From Aromatoleum toluvorans (GTDB lineage: Bacteria > Pseudomonadota > Gammaproteobacteria > Burkholderiales > Rhodocyclaceae): 64,000 nucleotides of DNA. Positions within the stretch are counted from its first letter, which is position 1. Every line of letters starts with the position of its first letter. Position numbers and translations under genes: made by a program. The notes under the pieces are model-generated. The model had not been told where the DNA came from. It was given only the letters and a program-made list of their open reading frames with translations, and did not search any database. The DNA is taken from contig NZ_WTVN01000003.1 of NCBI RefSeq assembly GCF_012910905.1, forward strand, positions 124,001 to 188,000, in the 5' to 3' direction. Positions 1 to 9,807 of this stretch are shown here, in pieces.

Positions 1-1
1 T

Positions 2-1900
2 CGCGTCCGGCTGCGTACCCAGCTGGAAGCCGCCGAAACCTCGCATCTCGCCGCGCATGACGCGGTGCGCGACCTGGAGAAGCTCCTCGCCGAGCGCGAT
101 ACCCTGCGCGCCCAGCTTGCTGCCGAACACGGCGCCGATGCCGTCGCGCTGGAGGCTCGGCACGAAACGGCCGAAGCGGAACTGCGCGAGCTGAAGGTCA
201 GGGAACGTGCGTTGGTGGCTGAATTCGAGGACAAGACCACTTCGCTGCGCAACGCAAAAAACCGATCCGGCCCGCCGTCCGACCCCGAGGTCGCGCGCTT
301 CCGCGCCCTGCTCGACGCCGAGGGCATTCGCCACCGCGGCCTGGCCGAGATCATCGAAGTGACCGACGTGTCGTGGCAGGCGGCGCTCGAAGCCGTGCTG
401 CGCCCCTATCGGCATGTGATCCTGCTCGAACGCGAATCCGATCGTCACGCGGCCTGGGCCTTGGGTGAGCGCGAGCGATTTCGCCATTTTGTCGTTCCCG
501 AGCGCGAGGAAGCGCCCCCTCCGGCCGCGCGAAGTCTTGCCGAGGTGGTGCGCTTTTCCGCAGCCGTGCCGCGCTGGCTTGCCGATCTGCTCAACCGCAT
601 CCGCCGCGTCGATAGCGTGGAAGCCGCGCGCGAACTGCCGCGGGAGATCGAATGGATCACCCGGGACGCTTATCACCGCGAACGCCGGGGCGCGCGCCAT
701 CTGGGGCGCCCGAACGATTTCCACTTCGGCGAACTCGCCCGCCAGGCGCGCATGGAACAGCTCGAGGGCGATATCCTCGATCTCGACAGACAGCTTCAGG
801 CACTGCGTCCGAAGCTCGCCGCCGCCACCGAACAGCTCACCGTCCTGCGTCAGCGTCTGCTCGGACTGCAGTCTGCCCAGCTTCTCGCCGCGAAGGCCGA
901 GGCCTACGCCGAAGCCGACGCCGCGCTGCCCGCCGCACGTGCCACGCTAACCACCGCAATCGGCGAACGTGCCGAGGCCAAGGGCGCGCTCGATCAGATC
1001 GCCGGCAAACTTTCGGGAATCGACATCGAGATCGATCGCCGCAATCGCGAACTGCGTGCCATCGACGCCCGCATTACCGAACTCGACACCGGCGCGGCCC
1101 CGCGCCGCCATGCGCAGGCACTGCGCATCCAGCGCGTGCGATCCCTGCGCCGCGGCATGCCCGCCCATTGGCGCAACCCGGCGGAAATCGCGCTGCTGGC
1201 CGAGCGCTACGAGAACGCGGCGGCAGCCCGGCGCGAGCGCGACCGTCTGCGTGCGCGACTCGACGAAGGCGATTGGGTCAAGGACCCGGCGGTCATGACG
1301 CTCTCCGACCGTCTCAAGGCCGACGTCACGCAGCGCGAGCGCGACTATCTCGACCGCCAGGGCTACTGCGCGACGGCGCGCCGGCTCACCGAGGAGGCGC
1401 GCGCCGCCTACGTCGCCAAGCTGCGCGCGACGGTGCGCCAGTACGGCAAGAACCTCAAGGCGCTCGGAGAACTCGCCGGTGTGGGTGTGGACTGCCCCAC
1501 CCCCGCGCTGGGCGACGATGACCTCTCGCTCTCCCATGCGGGCCTCGAAGTGCGTTTCGACTTCGACCGCAAGGGCGCAGTCGGCCTCAACGACGGCGAA
1601 GCCTCGGGCGGCCAGCAGGTGATGAAGTCGCTGATCCTGCTGATCGCCTTGCTGATGGACGACGCCCGGCCCGGCGGATTCGTCTTCATCGACGAGCCCT
1701 TCGCCCACCTCGATGTGGCCAACATCGACCGCGTCGGCACCTTCCTGCGCGCCACTCGCGCGCAGTACCTGATCACGACGCCGGTCACCCACAACGCGAA
1801 CGTCTTCGCGCCAGCCCAGCTGACCCTGGTCACGCGCAAGAAGAAGCCGGGCGAGGAGTGGGCCCCGACCATCGGCGTTCTGGCACGCGCGACCAGCTGA
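2..1900 (+). CDS. SMC-like coiled-coil ATPase, C-terminal part (5' end outside window)
   Basis: The frame is open from base 2 with no stop upstream, so the gene starts to the left of the window; about 632 residues are visible. The first part is Arg/Glu/Ala-rich and looks like coiled coil. A middle globular stretch (roughly residues 110-250) resembles an SMC/Rad50-type hinge. A second charged helical stretch leads to an ABC-type head half with SGGQQ (signature) and [12 protein letters not shown] (Walker B, D-loop). The Walker A half must lie off the left edge. The architecture points to an ATPase that handles DNA. The exact family (SbcC, MukB or condensin-like) cannot be fixed from this half. 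mutS follows two bases after the stop, so co-transcription is likely. Confidence 0.8.
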   Translation, partial: RVRLRTQLEAAETSHLAAHDAVRDLEKLLAERDTLRAQLAAEHGADAVALEARHETAEAELRELKVRERALVAEFEDKTTSLRNAKNRSGPPSDPEVARFRALLDAEGIRHRGLAEIIEVTDVSWQAALEAVLRPYRHVILLERESDRHAAWALGERERFRHFVVPEREEAPPPAARSLAEVVRFSAAVPRWLADLLNRIRRVDSVEAARELPREIEWITRDAYHRERRGARHLGRPNDFHFGELARQARMEQLEGDILDLDRQLQALRPKLAAATEQLTVLRQRLLGLQSAQLLAAKAEAYAEADAALPAARATLTTAIGERAEAKGALDQIAGKLSGIDIEIDRRNRELRAIDARITELDTGAAPRRHAQALRIQRVRSLRRGMPAHWRNPAEIALLAERYENAAAARRERDRLRARLDEGDWVKDPAVMTLSDRLKADVTQRERDYLDRQGYCATARRLTEEARAAYVAKLRATVRQYGKNLKALGELAGVGVDCPTPALGDDDLSLSHAGLEVRFDFDRKGAVGLNDGEASGGQQVMKSLILLIALLMDDARPGGFVFIDEPFAHLDVANIDRVGTFLRATRAQYLITTPVTHNANVFAPAQLTLVTRKKKPGEEWAPTIGVLARATS

Positions 1901-1902
1901 AA

Positions 1903-4521
1903 ATGAAGATCGAAGCAGGCAGCAACTTGACGCAGAAACAGGACCTTGCGAAAGGCGCGGAATCGGCTCACACCCCGATGATGCAGCAATACCTCCGGAT
2001 CAAGATGCAGCATCCGGACACGCTGCTTTTTTACCGGATGGGCGATTTCTACGAGCTGTTCTTCGACGACGCGGAGAAGGCGGCGCGGCTCCTCGACATC
2101 ACGCTGACGACGCGCGGGCAATCCGCCGGCCAGCCGATCAAGATGGCCGGCGTGCCTTTCCATGCGGTCGAGCAATACCTCGCGCGCCTCGTGAAGCTCG
2201 GCGAATCGGTCGTCATCGCGGAACAGGTCGGCGACCCCGGCGCGACCAAGGGTCCGATGGAGCGCGCCGTCAGCCGCATCGTCACCCCCGGCACCCTGAC
2301 CGACGCCGCGCTGCTCGACGACCGCTCCGATTCCCTGCTCCTCGCCGCGAACCTGCATCGCGGCGTGCTCGGGCTCGCGTGGCTGAACCTCGCCAACGGC
2401 GACCTGCGCGTCATGGAATGCCCCGCCGAGCAATTGCAGACGCAGTTCGAGCGCCTGCGCCCGGCCGAGGTGCTGGTGCCCGACGGTCTCGCGCTGCCGC
2501 TCGTCGAAACGCTCTCGCCGGTGCTGCGCCGCCTCGCCGACTGGCAGTTCGATGGCGAAACGGGTGAACGCCTGCTGACCGGTCATTTCGGCACGCGCGA
2601 CCTGACCGGCTTCGGCATCGAAGGGATGCCGGTCGCCCTGGGCGCCGCCGCTGCGCTCTTCGACTACGCGCGCAGCACGCAGCGCCAGAGCCTCGAACAC
2701 GTGACGGGTCTCAAGGTCGAGCGCGAATCGGAATACCTCCGGCTCGACGCGGCGACGCGCCGCAATCTCGAACTCACCGAGACGCTGCGCAGCGAACCCG
2801 CGCCCACCCTGCTCTCGCTCCTCGACACCTGCGTCACCAGCATGGGCTCGCGCTGGCTGCGCCACGCGCTGCATCACCCGCTGCGCGACCGTCACCATGC
2901 GGCCGCGCGCCACGCGGCGGTCGCCGAGCTGATCGGCAACGACACGGGCGATGCGCGCACGCTCGCCAGCGCCCGCCAGGCCCTGCGCGGCGTCGCCGAT
3001 GTCGACCGCATCACTGCGCGCATCGCGTTGCGCAGCGCCCGCCCGCGCGACCTCGCCGCGCTGCGCGACAGCCTCGCGCGTCTGCCCGAACTGCACGACG
3101 CGCTTCGCAGTCCGCAATCCGCCCTGCTCGCCCAACTCGTGGCCGCGCTCGGCGTGCCGGAAGCCGCGCTCGACCTGCTCGTGCGCGCGGTCGCCCCGGA
3201 ACCGGCAGCCGCGGTGCGCGACGGCGGCGTGATCGCCGCCGGCTTCGACGCCGAACTCGACGAACTGCGCGGCATCCAGACCAACTGCGGTGAATTCCTG
3301 CTGGCGCTCGAGGCACGCGAGCGCGAACGCAGCGGCATCGCCAACCTGAAGGTCGAGTTCAACAAGGTGCACGGCTTCTACATCGAAGTCAGCCACGCGA
3401 ACGCCGCCAAGGTGCCCGACGACTACCGCCGCCGCCAGACGCTGAAGAACGCCGAACGCTACATCACTCCGGAGCTGAAAGCTTTCGAGGACAAGGCGCT
3501 CTCCGCCCAGGAGCGCGCCCTCGCCCGCGAGAAGATGCTCTACGAGGCCCTGCTCGAAAACCTCGCCGCCCACATCCCGACGCTGCAGCACATCGCCCGC
3601 GCGCTCGCCTGCCTCGACGGCCTCGGCGCCTTCGGCGAGGCGGCCGTGCGTTACGGCTACGTCCGCCCGCAGTTCTCGGACCAGCCCGGCATGGACATCG
3701 TCGGCGGCCGCCACCCGGTCGTCGAGCGCCAGGTCGAGAACTTCATCGCCAACGACTGCAGCCTCGCGCCGACGCGCCGCATGCTGATGATCACCGGCCC
3801 GAACATGGGCGGTAAATCGACCTTCATGCGCCAGGTCGCGCTGATCGCCCTGCTCGCCCACGTCGGCGCCTTCGTGCCCGCGCAGGCGGCGCGCATCGGT
3901 CCGCTCGACGCGATCTTCACGCGCATCGGCGCGTCCGACGACCTCGCGTCGGGACGTTCGACCTTCATGGTCGAGATGACCGAGGCCTCGGCGATCCTGC
4001 ACGGCGCCACCGACCAGAGCCTGGTGCTGATGGACGAGATCGGCCGCGGCACCTCGACCTTCGACGGCCTCGCGCTGGCCTTCGCAATCGCGCGCCATCT
4101 GCTCGAAAAGAACCGCTGCCTCACGCTCTTCTCGACCCATTACTTCGAGCTCACGCGCCTCAACGCCGACTACCCCGAATGCGCCAACGTGCATCTCGAC
4201 GCCGTCGAGCACGCGCACCGTATCGTCTTCCTGCACGCCGTCGAGGAAGGCCCCGCGAGCCAGAGCTACGGGATCGAGGTCGCGGCGCTGGCCGGTATTC
4301 CCGGCTCGGTGGTCCGCGACGCCAAGCGCCGCCTGCGCGCACTGGAAAACCGCGAAGTCGGCGCCGGCCCGCAGGCCGACCTTTTCGCCGCGTTGCCCGA
4401 ACCGGAGAGCGAACCGCTGTCGCATCCGGCCCTGACCGCACTTGCCGAACTCGACCCCGACAGCCTCAGTCCGCGCGAGGCGCTCGAACACCTCTATGCG
4501 CTGAAACGGATGACGGCATGA
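1903..4521 (+). CDS. mutS: DNA mismatch repair protein MutS
   Basis: MutS binds base mismatches and, with MutL, licenses strand excision. The 872-residue product starts at the ATG two bases after the upstream stop; the frame also runs on upstream inside the previous gene, and [10 protein letters not shown] near residue 22 aligns with the start of E. coli MutS. The mismatch-reading F-x-E is F49-Y50-E51. The ATPase domain has GPNMGGKS at about 632-639, the ST-rich loop SGRSTFM, and Walker [15 protein letters not shown] with D711-E712. Length is normal for the family (E. coli about 850). The stop overlaps the next gene's start as ATGA. Confidence 0.97.
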   Translation: MKIEAGSNLTQKQDLAKGAESAHTPMMQQYLRIKMQHPDTLLFYRMGDFYELFFDDAEKAARLLDITLTTRGQSAGQPIKMAGVPFHAVEQYLARLVKLGESVVIAEQVGDPGATKGPMERAVSRIVTPGTLTDAALLDDRSDSLLLAANLHRGVLGLAWLNLANGDLRVMECPAEQLQTQFERLRPAEVLVPDGLALPLVETLSPVLRRLADWQFDGETGERLLTGHFGTRDLTGFGIEGMPVALGAAAALFDYARSTQRQSLEHVTGLKVERESEYLRLDAATRRNLELTETLRSEPAPTLLSLLDTCVTSMGSRWLRHALHHPLRDRHHAAARHAAVAELIGNDTGDARTLASARQALRGVADVDRITARIALRSARPRDLAALRDSLARLPELHDALRSPQSALLAQLVAALGVPEAALDLLVRAVAPEPAAAVRDGGVIAAGFDAELDELRGIQTNCGEFLLALEARERERSGIANLKVEFNKVHGFYIEVSHANAAKVPDDYRRRQTLKNAERYITPELKAFEDKALSAQERALAREKMLYEALLENLAAHIPTLQHIARALACLDGLGAFGEAAVRYGYVRPQFSDQPGMDIVGGRHPVVERQVENFIANDCSLAPTRRMLMITGPNMGGKSTFMRQVALIALLAHVGAFVPAQAARIGPLDAIFTRIGASDDLASGRSTFMVEMTEASAILHGATDQSLVLMDEIGRGTSTFDGLALAFAIARHLLEKNRCLTLFSTHYFELTRLNADYPECANVHLDAVEHAHRIVFLHAVEEGPASQSYGIEVAALAGIPGSVVRDAKRRLRALENREVGAGPQADLFAALPEPESEPLSHPALTALAELDPDSLSPREALEHLYALKRMTA

Positions 4522-5273
4522 GCACCCCGATCGACATCAGCGAGGACGGCGGGGTCCGCTACCTCCACTTCGGATCGGAGTGGGTCCAGGGCGCGATGCG
4601 CATCCGTCGTCCCAACGCACTGGAGCTCGCCTACACGCGTGAAATGATGGCCGGCCTGCTGCTGCGCGATGCCGACGAGTGGCCGCGCACGGCCCTCGTG
4701 ATCGGCCTCGGCGCCGCATCGCTGACGCGTTTTCTGCACCACCATTGCCCGCAGACCCGCATCCAGGTCGTCGAGATCGAGCCGCGTGTCGTCGCCGCCG
4801 CGCGCCAGTTCTTCAAGCTGCCTGACGAAGACGAACGGCTCGCGATCCACGTCGGCGACGGCGTGCGCTACGTGATGGAAACGGAGCGCAAGTTCGACCT
4901 CATCCTGGTCGATGGCTTCGATCGCAACGCCCGCGCCGGTGCGCTCGACACCGCACCGTTCTATGCGGCCGCCCGGGCGCGGCTGTCCGCACAAGGCCTG
5001 CTGTCGGTGAACCTCTTCGGGCGCTCGCGGGGTTTTCGCGCCAGCGTCGAGCGCATCGTCACCGCCTTCGACGACCGCGCGATCGCCTTCCCGTCCTGCG
5101 ACAGCGGCAACGTCGTCGCCTTCGGGGCCGAAGGCGAACAGGTCGACCTTCCTGTGACGGAGTTGCGCGAGCGCGCACGGGCGTTGAAGGACAAGACCGG
5201 CCTCGACCTCGGTCCCACCGTCACGCGGCTTGAGCAAGCCGGGAGCCTCCCCGGGGGCAGGCTGATTCTTTAG
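4518..5273 (+). CDS. Spermidine synthase-like SAM/dcSAM-binding protein
   Basis: The product has 251 residues and its ATG overlaps the mutS stop (ATGA), which suggests translational coupling. The Rossmann-type core shows a glycine-rich motif I ([16 protein letters not shown]), an acidic motif ([16 protein letters not shown]) and [10 protein letters not shown]. This is the layout of the polyamine aminopropyltransferase/spermidine synthase-like family. Many short members of this family are orphan methyltransferase-like proteins, so true spermidine synthase activity should not be assumed. No partner gene for polyamine synthesis is present nearby. Confidence 0.75.
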   Translation: MSTPIDISEDGGVRYLHFGSEWVQGAMRIRRPNALELAYTREMMAGLLLRDADEWPRTALVIGLGAASLTRFLHHHCPQTRIQVVEIEPRVVAAARQFFKLPDEDERLAIHVGDGVRYVMETERKFDLILVDGFDRNARAGALDTAPFYAAARARLSAQGLLSVNLFGRSRGFRASVERIVTAFDDRAIAFPSCDSGNVVAFGAEGEQVDLPVTELRERARALKDKTGLDLGPTVTRLEQAGSLPGGRLIL

Positions 5274-5282
5274 GCCGTAAGG

Positions 5283-5358
5283 CGGATGTCCATGCATCCG
5301 TTCGCCCTGAGCCTGTCGAAGGGCGTTGCCAGGGCTTCGACGGGCTCAGCCCGAACGG
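5283..5358. repeat. Dispersed palindromic repeat between convergent genes
   Basis: Two nested inverted repeats lie between the convergent stops of the synthase-like gene and dnaQ. A short hairpin has arms CGGATG/CATCCG at 5283-5288 and 5295-5300. A longer one has 24-base arms at 5298-5321 and 5335-5358, differing at only a few positions. The long arm carries the GCCCTGAGCCTGTCGAAG-type sequence that I recall as a REP-like family in many proteobacterial genomes. It probably folds as a hairpin in the transcripts from both sides. Confidence 0.75.
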
Positions 5359-5365
5359 TCATTTG

Positions 5366-6097
5366 TTACTGGACCGCGGGCGCTTCCTCGGCCGGCACCG
5401 GCGGAATCCACAGGCAGGCGCCCTTGTTCGCCTTCGCGATCTCCTGCAGCACCCGGTCGTGCTCGCCCAGTTCCTCGGCGGACGCGCGCAGCACCCGCAG
5501 CGGCGGCCGCTCGACTGGCGATCCGCCGTCTTCGCCGCTGCCTGCCGCGGGTTCGTCGTCGAGCAGCATCATCAGGCTTTCCTGCCCGCGCGTCATCGCC
5601 AGGTAGACCTCGGCGAGCAGTTCCGCGTCGAGCAGCGCGCCGTGCAGCGTGCGCGCGGCATTGTCGATCTCGTAGCGGTCGCACAATGCGTCGAGCGATG
5701 CCTTCTTGCCCGGATTCTGCTCCTTGGCCATCCGCAGCGTGTCGATCACGCCTGCACACAGCGCATCGAGCTTGGCATGCCCGAGCAGCGACAGCTCGTG
5801 GTCGAGAAAGCCGACGTCGAAGCTCGCGTTGTGGATCACGAGCTCGGCGTCGCGCACGAAGTCCATGAAATCGTTGGCAACGTCGCGGAATTTCGGCTTG
5901 TCGGCGAGGAATTCCTCGGTGATGCCGTGCACCGCGATCGCCTCGGCGTCGATGCCCCGTTCGGGATTGATGTAGACGTGGAAGTGCCGCCCCGTCAGGT
6001 TGCGGTTCAGCAGTTCGACGCAGCCGATCTCGATCACGCGGTCGCCGTTGCGCCAGTCGAGGCCGGTCGTTTCGGTATCCAGGACAATCTGTCTCAA
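5366..6097 (-). CDS. dnaQ: DNA polymerase III epsilon subunit (3'-5' proofreading exonuclease)
   Basis: This 243-residue protein is the proofreading subunit of the replicative polymerase. The DEDD exonuclease fold is visible: Exo I is D7-T-E9 in LDTETTG, Exo II lies in HNASFDVGFLDHEL, and Exo III is the His/Asp pair in HGALLDAELLAEVY. The C-terminal tail after about residue 190 is acidic and variable, as expected for the part that binds the alpha subunit. The only start that fits the family N-terminus (MRQIVLDTETTG) is TTG, with a weak GGGAAT upstream. It lies downstream of rnhA on the same strand, a common betaproteobacterial arrangement. Confidence 0.95.
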   Translation of the reverse strand: MRQIVLDTETTGLDWRNGDRVIEIGCVELLNRNLTGRHFHVYINPERGIDAEAIAVHGITEEFLADKPKFRDVANDFMDFVRDAELVIHNASFDVGFLDHELSLLGHAKLDALCAGVIDTLRMAKEQNPGKKASLDALCDRYEIDNAARTLHGALLDAELLAEVYLAMTRGQESLMMLLDDEPAAGSGEDGGSPVERPPLRVLRASAEELGEHDRVLQEIAKANKGACLWIPPVPAEEAPAVQ

Positions 6098-6142
6098 GGG
6101 TTCATTCCCGGTAGGTTGTTCGCGCCCTCGCGGGCCGGTTGA

Positions 6143-6604
6143 TCAGATTTCGGCGACGGCCTTGCCCTGCGCCCGCACGGCCGCGACGCCACGCCGCGCA
6201 AGCTCGTCCGCACGCTCGTTCTCGGCATGCCCCGCGTGGCCGCGCACCCAGATCCACGCGACCTTGTGCCGGCTCGCCGCCTCATCGAGTGCGCGCCACA
6301 GATCCTCGTTCTTCACCGGCTCGCGCGAGGCGGTCTTCCAGCCGCGCTTCTTCCAGCCGTGGATCCATTCCGAGATGCCCTTCTGCACGTACTGGCTGTC
6401 GGTATGCACGCGCGCAGCCACCGGACGCTTGAGCGTCTCCAGCGCGCGGATGACCGCGAGCAGCTCCATGCGGTTGTTGGTGGTCTGCGGCTCGCCGCCC
6501 CAGATTTCCTTCTCGTGCGGGCCGCTGCGCAGGATCGCGCCCCAGCCGCCGGGGCCCGGGTTGCCGCTGCAGGCCCCATCGGTGAATATTTCGACTTCTT
6601 CCAT
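6143..6604 (-). CDS. rnhA: Ribonuclease HI
   Basis: RNase HI cuts the RNA strand of RNA-DNA hybrids, such as primers and R-loops. The 153-residue length is typical. Catalytic residues are all present: D9 ([11 protein letters not shown]), E47 (NNRMELLAV), D69 (HTDSQYV), H123 ([17 protein letters not shown]) and D133. The start codon directly follows the stop of the methyltransferase gene, so the two are in one transcript that continues toward dnaQ. Confidence 0.97.
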   Translation of the reverse strand: MEEVEIFTDGACSGNPGPGGWGAILRSGPHEKEIWGGEPQTTNNRMELLAVIRALETLKRPVAARVHTDSQYVQKGISEWIHGWKKRGWKTASREPVKNEDLWRALDEAASRHKVAWIWVRGHAGHAENERADELARRGVAAVRAQGKAVAEI

Positions 6605-7342
6605 TTATTCCACTTTCTGTGCGCCCGTCACCTGCCGCCCACGCTGGGCCACCGGCGAAAGACGCTTTGCCGCGGCGCGCGCATCGCGCCAGTTCGGCGT
6701 TATCAATCGCATCCCCTGCACCCGCTTGATGCCCTGGATGATGTAGGCGCCGCCGCAGATCGGCCACCAGCGGTCGCCCGCCTTGTCCATGAAACCGCAG
6801 CGCTCCAGCCATTTGGTGCGCGTGAACGCCGGCGCGTAGCAGCCGAAGCTCCCCGCCTGGGTCTCGAAACCCAGCAGCGCCAGCCAGTCCTTCGTGCGCC
6901 GCACCGACAGGTACTGCCCGCGCCACGGGTAGCTGCCGGAACGCCGCGCCACCAGGCGCCGCAATCCCCACAGGCTGAAGGGATTGAATCCGGCGATGAT
7001 GACGCTTCCCTCGGGCACCAGCACCCGCTCGACCTCGCGCAGCACCCGGTGCGGGTTGGGCGAAAACTCCAACACGTGCGGCAGCAGCACGAGGTCGATG
7101 CTCGCCGACGCGAACGGCAGTGCCTCACCGCTCGCAGCGACCGCAATGTCACCCGCGCGCGCGCAACGAAAGCGGTACGGAATGCGGTTGGCGTGCAGGA
7201 AATCGTATTCCGGCAAGCCTATCTGCACCGCGTTGTAGCCGAAAATGTCGGCTACCATAAGATCGAACTTTGCCTGCTCCCACCGCAGCAGATAGTTTCC
7301 CTGCGGGGTTTCAAGCCAGTCCGACAGACTGAGGATGGACAT
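6605..7342 (-). CDS. Class I SAM-dependent methyltransferase (Methyltransf_11 type)
   Basis: The product has 245 residues. A type 11 methyltransferase core is recognised by the ALPFASASIDLVLLPHVLEF stretch (motif IV region) and the VPEGSVIIAGFNPFSLWGLRR stretch. The glycine-rich SAM motif I is atypical: the usual place holds NAVQIGLPEYDFL. The substrate is unknown. The location between gloB and rnhA is conserved in many betaproteobacteria as I recall them. Its start codon collides with that of divergent gloB. Confidence 0.75.
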   Translation of the reverse strand: MSILSLSDWLETPQGNYLLRWEQAKFDLMVADIFGYNAVQIGLPEYDFLHANRIPYRFRCARAGDIAVAASGEALPFASASIDLVLLPHVLEFSPNPHRVLREVERVLVPEGSVIIAGFNPFSLWGLRRLVARRSGSYPWRGQYLSVRRTKDWLALLGFETQAGSFGCYAPAFTRTKWLERCGFMDKAGDRWWPICGGAYIIQGIKRVQGMRLITPNWRDARAAAKRLSPVAQRGRQVTGAQKVE

Positions 7343-8132
7343 GAACGATCAGCACTCAAAAATCCGCAGCAGCGACATTATCCCTCTTCCGGCTTTCCGC
7401 GATAACTATATCTGGCTGCTCAGACATGGCTCGGCTGCGGCCGTGGTCGACCCCGGCGACGCCTCGGTCGTCGAAGCGGCCCTGCGCGAACACGACCTGC
7501 GCCTCGTGGCGATCCTGCTCACGCACCACCACAACGATCACATCGGCGGCGTCGCCGAACTGGTGGCACGCCATCGGCCGGCAGTGTTCGGCCCCACCGG
7601 CGAAGACATCCCCGCGATCACGCGCCACGTCGGCGAGGGCGACGAGGTCGTCCTCGAAGCGCTCGGCCTGCATTTCTCGGTGCTCGGCATCCCGGGCCAC
7701 ACAGCCACCCACATCGCCTACTACACGCCCGGCATCCTGTTCCCGGGCGACACACTGTTCAGCGCCGGCTGCGGCCGCCTGCTCGGCGGCACGGCCGGGC
7801 AACTGCACCAATCCCTGCAGCGCCTCGCGCAGCTTCCCGGCGACACCGCCGTCTACTGCGCACACGAATACACGCTCGCGAACCTCGCCTTCGCCCGCGC
7901 GGCCGAATCCGACAACCCCGCGCGCGACGCCTGGCTCGCGGAATGCGAAGCCCTGCGCGCCGCCGGCCGTCCGACCCTGCCCAGCAGCATCGAGCGCGAA
8001 CGCCGGATCAACCCTTTCCTGCGCGCCGATTCACCGGCGCTGATCGATGCGGTCACCGCACGCGACGGCCAGCGCCCGGCGAATTCGGCGGAATGCTTCG
8101 CCGCCCTGCGCCGCTGGAAGGACGTATTCTAG
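7341..8132 (+). CDS. gloB: Hydroxyacylglutathione hydrolase (glyoxalase II)
   Basis: Glyoxalase II hydrolyses S-D-lactoylglutathione in methylglyoxal detoxification. The metallo-beta-lactamase motif THHHNDHIGG supplies the metal ligands H62, H64, D66 and H67, followed by GHTATHIAYY and FPGDTLFSAGCGR. The C-terminal part carries the family's substrate-binding segment (ERRINPFLRAD). The ATG at 7341 is preferred over 7335 because GAGG at 7331-7334 is then six bases away. It gives 263 residues, normal for GloB. Confidence 0.95.
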   Translation: MNDQHSKIRSSDIIPLPAFRDNYIWLLRHGSAAAVVDPGDASVVEAALREHDLRLVAILLTHHHNDHIGGVAELVARHRPAVFGPTGEDIPAITRHVGEGDEVVLEALGLHFSVLGIPGHTATHIAYYTPGILFPGDTLFSAGCGRLLGGTAGQLHQSLQRLAQLPGDTAVYCAHEYTLANLAFARAAESDNPARDAWLAECEALRAAGRPTLPSSIERERRINPFLRADSPALIDAVTARDGQRPANSAECFAALRRWKDVF

Positions 8133-8266
8133 CGGCAGCCCGTGGCGCTGTCGGCCTGCCCGAACCCGCGTCCGAAGCCGCACAGCGCATCCCACACCGG
8201 GTTTGACGCACATACGACACTGCCCTAGAGTCCACCCTCTTTGTCTGTCGAACGGGCGCCGGATTG

Positions 8267-9793
8267 ATGGCGATTCCACTCCTGCGAATTCTGCTGCTGA
8301 CCATCCTGCTGGTCGCGACCGTTTCCTCCGCGACCGCCGAGGACGAGCCTGCGCCCGCGCCCCTCACGCCGCCCTCGCCCGCCGAAGCCCCCCCTGCGCA
8401 GGCCACCGACGTGCCGGCACTCGGAAGCCTGCGGCCGCCTTCCGCCGCACGATCGGCGGAAGGCCTCATAGCCTCTCCGGGCAAGGTGCTCGAACTGCGT
8501 GATCCGACGCCCCGCGTGCTCACGCTCGACCTGACGCGCGAAGCCAACGACATCTGGGACCGCATCCGGCGGGGGTTCGGCATGCCGGACCTCGACACCG
8601 ACGCCGTCGCCGAGCAGCAGCTCTTCTACCTCAATCGGCCCGGCTTCCTGAAAAAGGTGTTCGAACGCGGCGGACGCTACCTCTACCACATCGTCGACGA
8701 ACTCGAACGTCGCGGCATGCCGACCGAGTTGGCGCTCCTGCCCATGGTCGAGAGCAGCTACAACCCGATGGCCTACTCGCGTGCCCGTGCGTCGGGTCTG
8801 TGGCAGTTCATCCCCTCGACCGGCCGCAACTACAACCTCACGCAGGACAAGTGGGTGGACGAGCGGCGCGACGTCATCGCCTCGACCAACGCCGCGCTGG
8901 ACTACCTGCAGACGATCTACGAGATGCACGGCGACTGGCATCTCGCCCTCGCGTCGTACAACTGGGGAGAAGGCGCGGTCGGACGGGCCGTCCAGAAGAA
9001 TCTCGCCGCAGGGCTGCCTGCGGAATACAGCCAGCTGCGGATGCCCGAGGAAACCCGCAACTATGTCCCGAAGCTGCAGGCGCTGAAGAACATCGTCGCG
9101 CAACCGGAACTCTTCCACTTCGAACTGCCCTACGTCCCCAATACGCGCCATTTCGTCACCGTCATGGCGCCCGCGGGCATCGACCTCGCCACGGCGGCCC
9201 GCCTTGCCGAAATGCCGCTCGACGAGTTCCTCGCGCTGAACCCCTCGTACAACCGTCCGGCCATCGCCCAGGCCAACTCGCTGGTGATCCCGGTCGACCG
9301 TGCCGAACGCTTCCGCGCGCGCCTCGCCGAGCAGCAAGACGCCGGCAGGCAGTGGCGCACCTACGAGATGCAGCGCGGCGACACCCTCGCATCCGTCGCG
9401 CGCGATTTCGGCCTTTCGCTCAGCGAACTGCACCAGATCAACGGACTCGATGCCCGCAGCCGGGTCAGCGCCGGCTACACCCTGCTCGTGCCCGAGGGCG
9501 TCGAAACGGCCGGCGCCCTCGCGGCGGCGCGGATGATTCCCCGCGCCGCGGCACTCGACACCAGCACGATTCCGGCGCCGTCCGCGACCAAGGCCAATGG
9601 CAAGGGCGGCCGGAAGGGTGCGCAGGCCGGCGGGAAGACGCCCGCGGGCAAATCTGTGGCCGGCAAGCGCAAGGGATCGTCCGCCAAAGCCCCCGCCGCG
9701 GCGAGATCGGCCGCGAAATCCGGCACCCGGGCTGCACCGAAGACCGGCGCCAAGCCGGCGACCAAGCCCCAGCCGAAGTCAGGGAAACGCTGA
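8267..9793 (+). CDS. mltD: Membrane-bound lytic murein transglycosylase D (SLT + LysM)
   Basis: The 508-residue exported protein cleaves peptidoglycan glycan strands to anhydromuropeptides. A signal peptide covers about residues 1-24. There is no Cys at its end, so it is not a classic lipoprotein like E. coli MltD. The SLT domain contains the catalytic Glu in MVESSYNPMAYS (E162) and SGLWQFIPSTG. One LysM repeat lies at about 362-411 (MQRGDTLASVARDFG to GYTLLVPEG). The C-terminal ~90 residues are a low-complexity Lys/Ala/Pro/Gly tail that may bind the wall or nucleic acid. The ATG at 8267 is chosen over an overlapping TTG three bases earlier. Confidence 0.92.
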   Translation: MAIPLLRILLLTILLVATVSSATAEDEPAPAPLTPPSPAEAPPAQATDVPALGSLRPPSAARSAEGLIASPGKVLELRDPTPRVLTLDLTREANDIWDRIRRGFGMPDLDTDAVAEQQLFYLNRPGFLKKVFERGGRYLYHIVDELERRGMPTELALLPMVESSYNPMAYSRARASGLWQFIPSTGRNYNLTQDKWVDERRDVIASTNAALDYLQTIYEMHGDWHLALASYNWGEGAVGRAVQKNLAAGLPAEYSQLRMPEETRNYVPKLQALKNIVAQPELFHFELPYVPNTRHFVTVMAPAGIDLATAARLAEMPLDEFLALNPSYNRPAIAQANSLVIPVDRAERFRARLAEQQDAGRQWRTYEMQRGDTLASVARDFGLSLSELHQINGLDARSRVSAGYTLLVPEGVETAGALAAARMIPRAAALDTSTIPAPSATKANGKGGRKGAQAGGKTPAGKSVAGKRKGSSAKAPAAARSAAKSGTRAAPKTGAKPATKPQPKSGKR

Positions 9794-9807
9794 CGCCTTC
9801 GCCGGCT

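Noticed and set aside
1408-4491. Very long open frame on the minus strand opposite mutS (about 1,027 codons)
   Set aside because: It is an antisense shadow of mutS, with repetitive Arg/Glu/Ala-rich content and no domain, as expected in high-GC DNA.
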